Shown piece after piece: positions 51,819 through 60,208 of a DNA stretch of 64,000 bases (positions are counted from its first letter, which is position 1; every line of letters starts with the position of its first letter). The DNA is taken from positions 1 to 64,000 of the forward strand of contig CAKTEZ010000003.1 of assembly GCA_934553255.1 (NCBI GenBank), in the 5' to 3' direction. The notes under the pieces are model-generated. The model worked only from the letters and a program-made list of their open reading frames with translations. It had not been told where the DNA came from and did no database searches. The DNA comes from an uncultured Oscillospiraceae bacterium. Lineage in GTDB: Bacteria; Bacillota; Clostridia; Oscillospirales; Oscillospiraceae. The translations under genes and the position numbers were made by a program.

Positions 51819-52625
51819 ATGTCTGATTATACGAAGTATACCAAGCAGGAGATGCAGGCTTACGCCATCGCCAAGAGCATCAAGGAAAACCAGATCGTCA
51901 TCGTCGGCACCGGCCTGCCGCTCATCGGCGCCTCCCTCGCCAAGCGCGCGATCTGCCCGAGCTGCCACCCCATCGTCGAGTCCGGTCTGATGGACTGCGA
52001 CCCCGTTGAGGTCCCCCGCTCCGTCGGCGACAACCGCTTCATGGCGCACTGCGCCGTGCAGTGGCCCAACATCCGCTTCGTCGGCTTTGAGGCCAACGAG
52101 TGGCTGCACGACGAGGATCGTCTGGTCGCCTTCATCGGCGGCGCGCAGATCGACCCCTACGGCAACGTGAACTCCACCTGCATTTTCGGCAAGGGCGATT
52201 ATCTCCAGCCCACCACGCGCTTCACCGGCTCCGGCGGCGCGAACGGCATCGCCACCTACTGCAACACCATCATCATGATGCAGCACCAGAAGCGCCGCTT
52301 CATCGACCACGTCGACTACATCACCTCCTGCGGCTGGATGGACGGCCCCGGCGGCCGTGAGCGCGCGGGCCTGCCCGGCAACCGCGGTCCTCAGATGGTC
52401 GTCACCGACCTCGGCATCATGAAGTTCGACGACGAGACCAAGCGTATGTACTGCGCCTATATGTTCCCCGGCGTCACGGCCGAGATCATTCAGGAAAACA
52501 CCGGCTTTGAGATCGACTGCTCCCGCGCGGAGATGTTCGAGGCGCCCCCCGCCGAGATCATCCGCCTCATTCGCGAGGAGATCGACCCCGGCCAGGCCTT
52601 CATCAAGGTCCCAAAGGAAAAGTAA
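51819..52625 (+). CDS. gctB: Glutaconate CoA-transferase subunit B
   Basis: The 268-residue protein carries the CoA-acceptor Glu in the conserved region HPIVESGLMDCDPVEVPRSVGD, with GSGGANGIATYCNTIIMM and HVDYITSCGW, as in Acidaminococcus GctB (about 266 residues). It follows gctA by 18 bases behind TAGGAGG. The two subunits form an alpha2beta2 octamer-type enzyme using acetyl-CoA or another acyl-CoA donor. Confidence 0.95.
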   Translation: MSDYTKYTKQEMQAYAIAKSIKENQIVIVGTGLPLIGASLAKRAICPSCHPIVESGLMDCDPVEVPRSVGDNRFMAHCAVQWPNIRFVGFEANEWLHDEDRLVAFIGGAQIDPYGNVNSTCIFGKGDYLQPTTRFTGSGGANGIATYCNTIIMMQHQKRRFIDHVDYITSCGWMDGPGGRERAGLPGNRGPQMVVTDLGIMKFDDETKRMYCAYMFPGVTAEIIQENTGFEIDCSRAEMFEAPPAEIIRLIREEIDPGQAFIKVPKEK

Positions 52626-52661
52626 GCTTAGAAATCATTTAAATAAGAAGGAGAACAACCT

Positions 52662-54431
52662 ATGAGCGAATATTCCATGCCCTCTTATTTCCAGACGATG
52701 CCCGTCATCGGCAAGGAGCTGGCCCACTTCAGCGAAGAGAACGCGGCGCAGATCCAGGAAGTGGAGCAGGAGATCCATGAGATCCGTGAAGCCGCGCTCG
52801 AAGCCGGCAAGAGTACCGAGGCTCTCAACGAGTCTGGCCAGTGGACTGCGATGCAGCGCATCGAGGAGCTGGTGGACGAGGGGACCTGGTGCCCGCTGAA
52901 CAGCCTCTACAACCCCGAGGACAACGATAACGGCAGCGTCGGCATTGTCAAGGGCCTCGGCCGCATCAACGGCAAGTGGGCCGTCGTCATTGCCAGCGAC
53001 AACAAGAAGCTTGCTGGCGCGTGGGTCCCCGGTCAGGCGGACGCCCTGCTGCGCGGCAGCGACACGGCCAAGCGCCTTCGCATTCCTCTGGTCTACGTCC
53101 TCAACTGCTCCGGCGTCAAGCTCGACGAGCAGGAGAAGGTCTATCCCAACCGCCGCGGCGGCGGTACCCCGTTCTATCGCAACAGCGAGCTGAACCAGAT
53201 GGGCATTCCCGTCATCGTCGGCATCTACGGCACCAACCCCGCGGGCGGCGGCTACCACTCCATCAGCCCCACCATCCTCATCGCGCATGAGGACGCGAAC
53301 ATGGCGGTCGGCGGCGCCGGCATCGTCGGCGGCATGAACCCCAAGGGCTATGTGGATAAGGAAGCGGCGGAAGCGCTCATTCAGGCCCAGAAGAACCTCA
53401 AGACCGATATTCCGGGCACCGTCTCCATCCACTACGATGAGACCGGCTTCTTCCGTGAGGTTTACTGCGACGAGGAAGGCGTGCTCGGCGGCATCCGCAA
53501 GTACATTGATATGCTGCCCGCCTACGATCCCGAGTTCTTCCGCGTGGACGATCCCAAGGAGCCTCTGTTCGACGCGAACGATCTGTATTCCATCGTCCCG
53601 TTCAACCAGAAGCGCAGCTACGATATGTACGATGTTATGGCGCGCCTGCTTGACGGCTCCGAGTTCATGGAGTTCAAGCATGGCTACGGCCCCGAGATGA
53701 TCACCGGTCTTGCCAAGATCGACGGTCTGCTCGTCGGCGTGGTCGCCAACGCGCAGGGCATGCTGATGAATTACCCCGAGTACAAGATGGCCACCTACGG
53801 CTCCGCGATGGGCGTCGGCGGCAAGCTGTACCGTCAGGGCCTCATCAAGATGAACGAGTTCGTCACCCTCTGTGCCCGCGACCGCATCCCCATGCTGTGG
53901 ATCCAGGATACCACCGGCATCGATGTCGGCAACGACGCTGAGCGCGCGGAGCTGCTCGGTCTCGGCCAGAGCCTCATTTATTCCATCCAGTCCAGCAAGC
54001 TGCCCATGATGGAGATCACCCTCCGCAAGGGTACCGCCGCGGCGCACTATGTCCTTGGCGGCCCGCAGGGCAACGACAACAACGCCTTCTCCATCGGCAC
54101 CGCCACCACCGAGATCTACGTCATGCACGGCGAGACCGCTGCGGCCGCCATGTATGCCCGCCGTCTCGTGAAGGACGAAAAGGCCGGTAAGGACCTGCAG
54201 CCCACCATCGACAAGATGAACGAGCTGATCCAGGATTACGCGCACAAGTCCAGCCCGAAGTTCTGCGCCAAGGCCGGTCTGACGGATGAGATCGTTGACA
54301 TGAACGATATGCGTCCCTACATTCAGGCTTTCGCCAACGCCTGCTACCAGAATCCCGAGAGCATCTGCCCGTTCCACCAGATGCTTCTCCCGCGCGTGAT
54401 CCGCGATTACGACGCGCTCAACCAGCACTAA
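52662..54431 (+). CDS. gcdA: Glutaconyl-CoA decarboxylase, carboxyltransferase (alpha) subunit
   Basis: At 589 residues it matches the 587-residue Acidaminococcus GcdA. Two crotonase-like carboxyltransferase halves are visible (NGKWAVVIASDNKKLAGAWVPGQ, GTNPAGGGYHSISPTILIAHEDANMAVGGAG; GNDNNAFSIGTATTEIYVMHGETAAAAMYARR). It moves the carboxyl group of glutaconyl-CoA to biotin on GcdC, leaving crotonyl-CoA. AAGGAGAA precedes the ATG. The membrane partners lie at 58066-60087. Confidence 0.96.
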   Translation: MSEYSMPSYFQTMPVIGKELAHFSEENAAQIQEVEQEIHEIREAALEAGKSTEALNESGQWTAMQRIEELVDEGTWCPLNSLYNPEDNDNGSVGIVKGLGRINGKWAVVIASDNKKLAGAWVPGQADALLRGSDTAKRLRIPLVYVLNCSGVKLDEQEKVYPNRRGGGTPFYRNSELNQMGIPVIVGIYGTNPAGGGYHSISPTILIAHEDANMAVGGAGIVGGMNPKGYVDKEAAEALIQAQKNLKTDIPGTVSIHYDETGFFREVYCDEEGVLGGIRKYIDMLPAYDPEFFRVDDPKEPLFDANDLYSIVPFNQKRSYDMYDVMARLLDGSEFMEFKHGYGPEMITGLAKIDGLLVGVVANAQGMLMNYPEYKMATYGSAMGVGGKLYRQGLIKMNEFVTLCARDRIPMLWIQDTTGIDVGNDAERAELLGLGQSLIYSIQSSKLPMMEITLRKGTAAAHYVLGGPQGNDNNAFSIGTATTEIYVMHGETAAAAMYARRLVKDEKAGKDLQPTIDKMNELIQDYAHKSSPKFCAKAGLTDEIVDMNDMRPYIQAFANACYQNPESICPFHQMLLPRVIRDYDALNQH

Positions 54432-54439
54432 GGATATTG

Positions 54440-54467
54440 CCCCCGCGCGGCCTGCGCCGCGCGGGGG
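54440..54467 (+). other. Intra-operon GC hairpin between gcdA and hgdC
   Basis: CCCCCGCGCGGC (54440-54451) and GCCGCGCGGGGG (54456-54467) form a perfect 12-bp stem with a 4-base loop. No T-run follows, so it is more likely a processing or mRNA-stability element, or an attenuator, than a terminator. Confidence 0.6.
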
Positions 54468-54489
54468 AGCAACGGAGTTTTAAGCGACT

Positions 54490-55278
54490 ATGAGCATTTA
54501 CACCATGGGCATCGACGTGGGGTCCACCGCGTCGAAATGCGTGATCATGAAGGACGGCGCGGAGATTGTCGCGAAGTCCCTCGTTGCCGTCGGTACCGGC
54601 ACCTCCGGCCCCGCCCGCGCCATCGCGGAAGTGCTGGAGAACGCGCAGATGACGCGCGAGCAGATGGACTTCGTCCTTGCCACCGGCTACGGCCGCAACT
54701 CGCTCGACGGGCTTGCCGATATGCAGATGAGCGAGCTGAGCTGCCACGCCAAAGGCGCGGCCTACCTTTTCCCCGATGTCCGCACGGTCATCGACATCGG
54801 CGGACAGGATGTGAAGGTCATCGAGATCGAGAACGGGCAGATGCGTAACTTCGTCATGAACGACAAGTGCGCTGCCGGTACGGGGCGCTTCCTTGATGTC
54901 ATGGCGCGCGTGCTGGAGGTCCGCGTCGAGGACCTCGGCGACCTTGGCGATAAGTCCACCAAGGAGATCGGCATCAGCTCGACCTGCACGGTCTTTGCCG
55001 AGAGCGAGGTCATTTCGCAGCTTGCCGTCGGCACGGATAAGTGCGACATCATTGCCGGTATCCATCGCTCGGTGGCGGGCCGCGTGAGCGGTCTGTGCAA
55101 CCGTGTGGGCGTGCGCGACCGCGTGGTGATGACGGGCGGCGTGGCGCAGAACCACGGTATCGTGCAGGCGTTGGAGAACCAGCTGCAGCACGAGATCTTC
55201 ACCTCGCCTCTCACGCAGTACAACGGTGCCCTCGGTGCGGCGCTCTTTGCCTACCAGAAGGCACTTAAAAAGCAGTAA
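54490..55278 (+). CDS. hgdC: Activator of 2-hydroxyglutaryl-CoA dehydratase
   Basis: The 262-residue ASKHA-type ATPase has the first phosphate motif MGIDVGSTASKCVIM, DIGGQDVKVIEIENG, and the Cys residues that ligate a bridging [4Fe-4S] cluster: NDKCAAGTGRF and GISSTCTVFAESEV. The homodimer uses ATP to inject one low-potential electron into HgdAB. AACGGAG lies before the ATG. Confidence 0.97.
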   Translation: MSIYTMGIDVGSTASKCVIMKDGAEIVAKSLVAVGTGTSGPARAIAEVLENAQMTREQMDFVLATGYGRNSLDGLADMQMSELSCHAKGAAYLFPDVRTVIDIGGQDVKVIEIENGQMRNFVMNDKCAAGTGRFLDVMARVLEVRVEDLGDLGDKSTKEIGISSTCTVFAESEVISQLAVGTDKCDIIAGIHRSVAGRVSGLCNRVGVRDRVVMTGGVAQNHGIVQALENQLQHEIFTSPLTQYNGALGAALFAYQKALKKQ

Positions 55279-55315
55279 TTCAAACGATTTTCTACAACAA
55301 TAGGAGGAATCAAAC

Positions 55316-56761
55316 ATGGCGAAACAGGTCAGTCCCGGCGTCCTCGCTCTGCGTAAGGTCGTCGATGACGTGTATGCCGACGCCCGCGAAGCAAAGAAGC
55401 AAGGCAAGATCGTCGGCTGGTCCAGCTCCAAGTTCCCCTGTGAGCTGGCGGAGGCCTTTGACCTCAATGTAATGTATCCGGAAAATCAGGCCGCCGGTAT
55501 CGCCGCCCAGCGCGACGGCGAGATCATGTGTCAGGCTGCCGAGGACCTCGGCTTCGACAACGACATCTGCGGCTATGCTCGCATCTCCCTCGCTTACGCC
55601 GCGGGCAAGCGCGCCAGCCGTAAGTTCGACCCCGAGACGCTGGAGTTCATCATCGACCCCAAGAGCGGCAAGCCCCTCAAGGACGAAAACGGCAATGTTG
55701 TCATCGATCCCGAGACCGGCAAGCCCAAGAAGGATCCCAAGACGCAGGTCCCCTACACCGTACTCGACGATATTTATGAGATCGAGGCGCTGCCCGAGAC
55801 CACCGAGAAGGAGATCGCCTACAAGAACTTCCGCCGCGAGGCCATCAAGCCCTACAAGCAGATGCGCATCCCCCAGCCCGACTTCGTGCTGTGCTGCAAC
55901 AACATCTGCAACTGCATGACCAAGTGGTACGAGAACATCGCCCGTATGTGCAACATTCCGCTCATCATGGTCGACATTCCCTACAACAACACCGTGGAAG
56001 TCAGCGACTCCGCCGTGAAGTATGTCCGCGCCCAGTTCGACAACGCCATTCATCAGCTTGAGGAGCTGACCGGCAAGAAGTTCGACGAGGCCAAGTTCGA
56101 GGCGGCCTGCAAGCACGCCAACCGTACCGCGCAGAATTGGCTGAAGGTCTGCGACTACCTGCAGTATAAGCCCGCCCCGATGAGCGGCTTCGACCTCTTT
56201 AACCACATGGCCGATGTCGTTACCGCCCGCGGCAAGGAAGCCGCCGCCGACGCGTTCGATCTGCTCGCGCAGGATCTGGAGCAGAACATCAAGGAAGGCA
56301 CCTCCACGCTGCCCTTCCCCGAGAAGTACCGCGTCATGTTCGAGGGCATTCCCTGCTGGCCGAAGCTTCCGAACCTGTTCAAGCCCCTCAAGGAGAACGG
56401 CGTGAATGTCACCGCTGTCGTGTACGCGCCCGCCTTCGGCTTTGTTTACAACAACATGGACGAAATGGCTCGCGCCTACTACAAGGCGCCGAACAGCGTC
56501 TGCATCGAGCAGGGCGTTGCTTGGCGCGAGGGTATCTGCCGCGACAACAAGGTGGACGGCGTTCTCGTCCACTACAACCGCTCCTGCAAGCCGTGGAGCG
56601 GCTACATGGCCGAAATGCAGCGCCGCTTCACCAAGGACCTTGGTGTGCCGTGCGCCGGCTTTGACGGCGACCAGGCCGACCCGCGCAACTTCAACGAAGC
56701 GCAGTACGCCACCCGCGTGCAGGGCCTTGTCGAAGCCATGGAAGCCAACAAGAAAGACTAA
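55316..56761 (+). CDS. hgdA: 2-hydroxyglutaryl-CoA dehydratase, subunit A
   Basis: The 481-residue protein has the HgdB/HgdA-family pattern: GWSSSKFPCELAEAF, VLCCNNICNCMTKWYENIARM with cluster cysteines, and GVLVHYNRSCKPWSGYM. It binds the [4Fe-4S] cluster that receives the electron from HgdC and, with HgdB, removes water from (R)-2-hydroxyglutaryl-CoA. TAGGAGG is before the ATG, and hgdB starts 15 bases after it. Confidence 0.96.
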   Translation: MAKQVSPGVLALRKVVDDVYADAREAKKQGKIVGWSSSKFPCELAEAFDLNVMYPENQAAGIAAQRDGEIMCQAAEDLGFDNDICGYARISLAYAAGKRASRKFDPETLEFIIDPKSGKPLKDENGNVVIDPETGKPKKDPKTQVPYTVLDDIYEIEALPETTEKEIAYKNFRREAIKPYKQMRIPQPDFVLCCNNICNCMTKWYENIARMCNIPLIMVDIPYNNTVEVSDSAVKYVRAQFDNAIHQLEELTGKKFDEAKFEAACKHANRTAQNWLKVCDYLQYKPAPMSGFDLFNHMADVVTARGKEAAADAFDLLAQDLEQNIKEGTSTLPFPEKYRVMFEGIPCWPKLPNLFKPLKENGVNVTAVVYAPAFGFVYNNMDEMARAYYKAPNSVCIEQGVAWREGICRDNKVDGVLVHYNRSCKPWSGYMAEMQRRFTKDLGVPCAGFDGDQADPRNFNEAQYATRVQGLVEAMEANKKD

Positions 56762-56776
56762 GGAGGGCGTGAAAAA

Positions 56777-57922
56777 ATGAGTATCGAAGCTATCGTGAAG
56801 GAATTTTCCGCCGTCGCCGCGAACCCCAAGGGCCAGCTCAAGGCCTATAAGGACGCCGGCAAGAAGTGCATCGGTGTGATGCCCTACTACGCCCCCGAGG
56901 AGCTGGTCTACGCCGCCGGCATGATGCCGTTCGGTATGTGGGGCAGCAACAGCAAGACCATCCAGCGCGCCAAGGAATACTGCGCGACCTTCTACTGCAC
57001 CATCGCCCAGCTCGACCTCGAGATGCTGCTCGACGGCACGATGGACCTGCTCGACGGCGTCATCACCCCGACCATCTGTGATACGCTGCGTCCCATGAGC
57101 CAGAACATCCGCGTCGCCATGAGCGAGAAGCTGCCCTGCATCTTCCTCGCCCATCCCCAGAACCGCTTTGCCGACTGGGGCAAGCAGTTCTGCCTGGATC
57201 AGTACAACGACGTCAAGGCCGGTCTTGAAAAGATCGCCGGTCACGAGATCAAGAGCGAGGACATCGCTGCGGCCATCAAGGTCTACAACAAGTCCCGCGC
57301 TGCCCGCCGCGAGTTCGTCAAGCTCGCAAGCGACCACTGCGACGTTATCGACCCGATCATGCGCTCGGCCGTCCTCAAGGCTGCCTGGTTCATGGATAAG
57401 GCCGAGTACACCGAGAAGCTCGAGGCCCTCAACGCCGAGCTCAAGGCGCTGCCCGAGGCCAAGTGGAACGGCGTGAAGGTCGTCACCTCCGGCATCATCT
57501 GCGACAATCCCACCCTGCTCAAGGTATTTAAGGACAACAATGTTGCCATCGCCGCCGACGATGTGGCGCACGAGTCCCGTGCGTTCCGCACCGACGCAAG
57601 CGAGGAGGGCGACCCGATGATGGCGCTCGTCGAGCAATTCACCAACACCGACTACGATGTGCTGCTCTACGATCCGCAGTCCAGCAAGAACCGCCGCGGC
57701 GAGTTCGTGGCGAACCTCGTCAAGGAATCCGGCGCGCAGGGTCTGGTGCTGTTCATGCAGCAGTTCTGCGACCCCGAGGAGATGGAGTTCCCGTACCTCA
57801 AGAAGGCGCTCGACGCCGCAGGCATCCCCTTCATCAAACTCGGCGTGGATCAGCAGATGCGCGACTTTGGCCAGGCGGCCACCGCCATTCAGGCGTTTGC
57901 CGACGTTCTGTCCGTTCAGTAA
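56777..57922 (+). CDS. hgdB: 2-hydroxyglutaryl-CoA dehydratase, subunit B
   Basis: The 381-residue partner of HgdA has CIGVMPYYAPEELVYAAGMMPFGMWG, GVITPTICDTLRPMSQN and VLFMQQFCDPEEMEFP with the conserved Cys residues. Its length fits Acidaminococcus HgdB (about 379). The complex yields (E)-glutaconyl-CoA. AGGAGG precedes the ATG. An imperfect GC hairpin at about 57933-57969 follows, and a new promoter starts the next unit. Confidence 0.96.
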   Translation: MSIEAIVKEFSAVAANPKGQLKAYKDAGKKCIGVMPYYAPEELVYAAGMMPFGMWGSNSKTIQRAKEYCATFYCTIAQLDLEMLLDGTMDLLDGVITPTICDTLRPMSQNIRVAMSEKLPCIFLAHPQNRFADWGKQFCLDQYNDVKAGLEKIAGHEIKSEDIAAAIKVYNKSRAARREFVKLASDHCDVIDPIMRSAVLKAAWFMDKAEYTEKLEALNAELKALPEAKWNGVKVVTSGIICDNPTLLKVFKDNNVAIAADDVAHESRAFRTDASEEGDPMMALVEQFTNTDYDVLLYDPQSSKNRRGEFVANLVKESGAQGLVLFMQQFCDPEEMEFPYLKKALDAAGIPFIKLGVDQQMRDFGQAATAIQAFADVLSVQ

Positions 57923-58007
57923 GGTATCCCAACGGCGGCGGGGAGGGAGAAGCTCTCCCCGCGCCGCGCCGCTCGTTCAGGCAGCGTAAAGAAATGCATG
58001 ACCGCTG

Positions 58008-58035
58008 TTGCAATTTGACGGCGATTTGCTATAAT
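58008..58035 (+). promoter_or_regulatory. Promoter of gcdD-gcdC-gcdB
   Basis: TTGCAA at 58008-58013, a 16-base spacer and TATAAT at 58030-58035, with an extended TGC before the -10 box. The start lies about 25 bases before gcdD, so the membrane subunits can be made independently of gctAB-gcdA-hgdCAB. Confidence 0.7.
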
Positions 58036-58065
58036 CCACTCTAACGAAAGGGATAAGGAGAATCC

Positions 58066-58341
58066 ATGTACAGCAGTCTTTTCGTCACGCTCATGGGTAT
58101 CGGTACCGTGTTCTTCGGCCTGATCTGCATCATCGTCCTCACGACGCTGATGGGTAAGGTCCTCAAGAGCGATGCCAAGCCCGCCCCCGCTCCTGCGGCC
58201 CCCAAGGCTGCGGCTCCCGCCGCCCCCGTGGTCAACACCGCGAAGGAGCAGGAGGTCCTCGCCGCCATCCTCGCGGCAGTCACCGAGGACCTCGGCCCCA
58301 GCGCCTCCCGTATGAAGATCACCAGCATCCACAAAATCTAA
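58066..58341 (+). CDS. gcdD: Glutaconyl-CoA decarboxylase delta subunit (OadG-like)
   Basis: The 91-residue protein has one N-terminal TM helix (about 5-28: LFVTLMGIGTVFFGLICIIVL) then an Ala/Pro-rich linker (PAPAPAAPKAAAPAAP) and a C-terminal segment VLAAILAAVTEDLGPSASRMKI that looks like an OadG/GcdD tail. It anchors the complex to the membrane and to GcdB. TAAGGAGAA is before the ATG; gcdC follows 22 bases later. Confidence 0.88.
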   Translation: MYSSLFVTLMGIGTVFFGLICIIVLTTLMGKVLKSDAKPAPAPAAPKAAAPAAPVVNTAKEQEVLAAILAAVTEDLGPSASRMKITSIHKI

Positions 58342-58363
58342 TTATTTTAGGAGAGAAAACATC

Positions 58364-58777
58364 ATGACTAAGCAGTACACTGTTACCGTTAACGGCACCG
58401 CCTACGAAGTTACCGTTGAGTCCGCCGCCGGCGGCCGCATGGCTTCCGCCCCCGTCGCACGCACCGCCGCCGCTCCCGTCGCCCGCGCTGCCGCTCCCGT
58501 TGCCGCTCCCGCTCCTGTTGCGGCTCCCGCCGCCCCCAAGGCCGCTCCCGCCGCTTCCGGCTCCGGTGAGACCGTTTCCTGCCCCATGCCCGGCACCATT
58601 CTTGATGTCCGCGTTGCGGCCGGTCAGGCGGTCAAGTCCGGCGACATCCTCTTTATCCTCGAGGCCATGAAGATGGAGAACGAGATTTTCGCTCCCTGCG
58701 ATGGCACCGTTTCCTCTGTTGCAGTTGCCAAGGGCGCTACCGTCAACCCCGGCGATGTTCTGTGCGTCATCGGCTGA
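58364..58777 (+). CDS. gcdC: Glutaconyl-CoA decarboxylase gamma subunit (biotin carrier)
   Basis: The 137-residue protein has an N-terminal sorting/beta segment, an Ala/Pro-rich flexible linker (about 28-68) and a biotinyl domain with the signature EAMKMENE (100-107; K103 carries biotin). It swings the carboxyl group from GcdA to GcdB. GAGAG lies before the ATG. Confidence 0.96.
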   Translation: MTKQYTVTVNGTAYEVTVESAAGGRMASAPVARTAAAPVARAAAPVAAPAPVAAPAAPKAAPAASGSGETVSCPMPGTILDVRVAAGQAVKSGDILFILEAMKMENEIFAPCDGTVSSVAVAKGATVNPGDVLCVIG

Positions 58778-58827
58778 GACAAGAAAGCTTCCCTTTGAAA
58801 TAAACTGTGAAAGGAAACCAGAAATAA

Positions 58828-60087
58828 ATGGCTGCTATTATCAATTTCCTGCAGCAGACCGGCTTCTATCTGTTCGGTCAGGACGGCAACTGGAAGTGCC
58901 TCATCATGATCGCCATTTCCTTCGTTCTGCTGTATCTGGCCATCGTGAAGGGCTTTGAGCCGTTGCTGCTCCTGCCCATCGCGTTCGGTATGCTGTGTAC
59001 CAACCTGCCTGGCGCGGACATGTTCCACGAGATCTTCTTCGCGGGCGGTCACGTCCATTGGGACCTCTTCGGCGGTCAGCCGATCACGCAGGAGTTCCTC
59101 GATGAGATGGCGGCGAGCGGCGTGGCTGAGGCTGTGCTTGCTCCGTGGAGTGCCGGTGACACCGTGACGCTTGGCCTGCTCGACGTACTCTATCTCGGCG
59201 TCAAGCTCGGCGTGTATCCCTGCCTGATCTTTATGGGCGTCGGCACGATGACCGACTTCGGTCCCCTGATCGCCAACCCCAAGTCCCTGCTGCTCGGCGC
59301 TGCCGCCCAGCTCGGTATCTTCATGACCTATGTCGGCACCCAGTGGATGGGCTTCACCGCGCAGGAATCCTCCTCCATCGGCATCATCGGCGGCGCGGAC
59401 GGCCCGACGGCGATCTTCGTCACGACCCGTCTTGCTCCCCATCTGCTCGGTCCCATCGCCGTTGCGGCGTATTCCTACATGGCGCTCGTTCCGGTCATTC
59501 AGCCGCCCATCATGAAGGCTCTGACCACCAAGGAGGAGCGCAAGATCGTCATGAAGCCGCTGCGTCAGGTCAGCAAGAAGGAGAAGATCATCTTCCCCGT
59601 CATGATCACCGTGTTCGTGGCGCTGCTTGTTCCCTCCGCCGGTCCGCTGATCGCCTGCCTGATGCTCGGCAACCTGTTCCGTGAGTCCGGCGTCGTTGAG
59701 CGTCTGAACAAGACCGCTGGCAACGAGCTGATGAACATCGTCACCATCTTCCTCGGCTTCACCGTCGGCGCGACCGCCACGGCGACCACCTTCCTTTCCT
59801 GGCAGACCATCAAGATCATGTGCATGGGCGTCGTGGCCTTCGGCTTCGGCACCGCGGGCGGCGTTCTGCTTGCCAAGTTCATGAACCTGTTCCTGAAGGA
59901 AAAGATCAACCCGCTGATCGGCTCCGCGGGCGTTTCCGCCGTCCCGATGGCGGCGCGCGTCTCTCAGGTCGTCGGCCAGAAGGAGAATCCCAGCAACTTC
60001 CTGCTGATGCACGCCATGGGTCCCAATGTGGCCGGCGTTATCGGCTCCGCGATCGCCGCAGGCGTCCTTATGGCGCTGTTCGGCTAA
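58828..60087 (+). CDS. gcdB: Glutaconyl-CoA decarboxylase beta subunit (sodium pump)
   Basis: The 419-residue membrane protein has the OadB-family ion-path signature [14 protein letters not shown] (about 187-200), two inverted halves and the conserved late [12 protein letters not shown]. It hydrolyses carboxybiotin and exports Na+ using the released energy. Compared with the orphan at 1508 it has the canonical [13 protein letters not shown] precedes the ATG. Terminator follows. Confidence 0.97.
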   Translation: MAAIINFLQQTGFYLFGQDGNWKCLIMIAISFVLLYLAIVKGFEPLLLLPIAFGMLCTNLPGADMFHEIFFAGGHVHWDLFGGQPITQEFLDEMAASGVAEAVLAPWSAGDTVTLGLLDVLYLGVKLGVYPCLIFMGVGTMTDFGPLIANPKSLLLGAAAQLGIFMTYVGTQWMGFTAQESSSIGIIGGADGPTAIFVTTRLAPHLLGPIAVAAYSYMALVPVIQPPIMKALTTKEERKIVMKPLRQVSKKEKIIFPVMITVFVALLVPSAGPLIACLMLGNLFRESGVVERLNKTAGNELMNIVTIFLGFTVGATATATTFLSWQTIKIMCMGVVAFGFGTAGGVLLAKFMNLFLKEKINPLIGSAGVSAVPMAARVSQVVGQKENPSNFLLMHAMGPNVAGVIGSAIAAGVLMALFG

Positions 60088-60097
60088 GAGAGCAAGC

Positions 60098-60132
60098 AAA
60101 AGAAAAAGAGGGCGCCGCCCTCTTTTTCTTTT
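60098..60132 (+). terminator. Terminator after gcdB
   Basis: AAAAGAAAAAGAGGGC (60098-60113) pairs with GCCCTCTTTTTCTTTT (60117-60132), a 16-bp stem with its own T-rich 3' side. Confidence 0.85.
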
Positions 60133-60145
60133 GTGCATTTATCCG

Positions 60146-60174
60146 TTGTCTTTTGCATGGGAATGTGCTACTAT
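60146..60174 (+). promoter_or_regulatory. Promoter of the aminotransferase gene
   Basis: TTGTCT at 60146-60151, a 17-base spacer and TACTAT at 60169-60174 with an extended TGC before it. Confidence 0.6.
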
Positions 60175-60208
60175 TGTCATATCCAGACAAAAACAGGAGG
60201 CTGTTCCG

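Noticed and set aside
54440-54467. Terminator between gcdA and hgdC
   Set aside because: The hairpin is strong but lacks a T-run, and the pathway genes on both sides need each other; kept only as an intra-operon hairpin.
55310-57637. 775-codon minus-strand frame opposite hgdA-hgdB
   Set aside because: Antisense shadow of two well-supported genes.
58001-58035. TTGACG at 58015 as -35 of the gcdD promoter
   Set aside because: It is only 9 bases from TATAAT; TTGCAA at 58008 gives a workable 16-base spacer.
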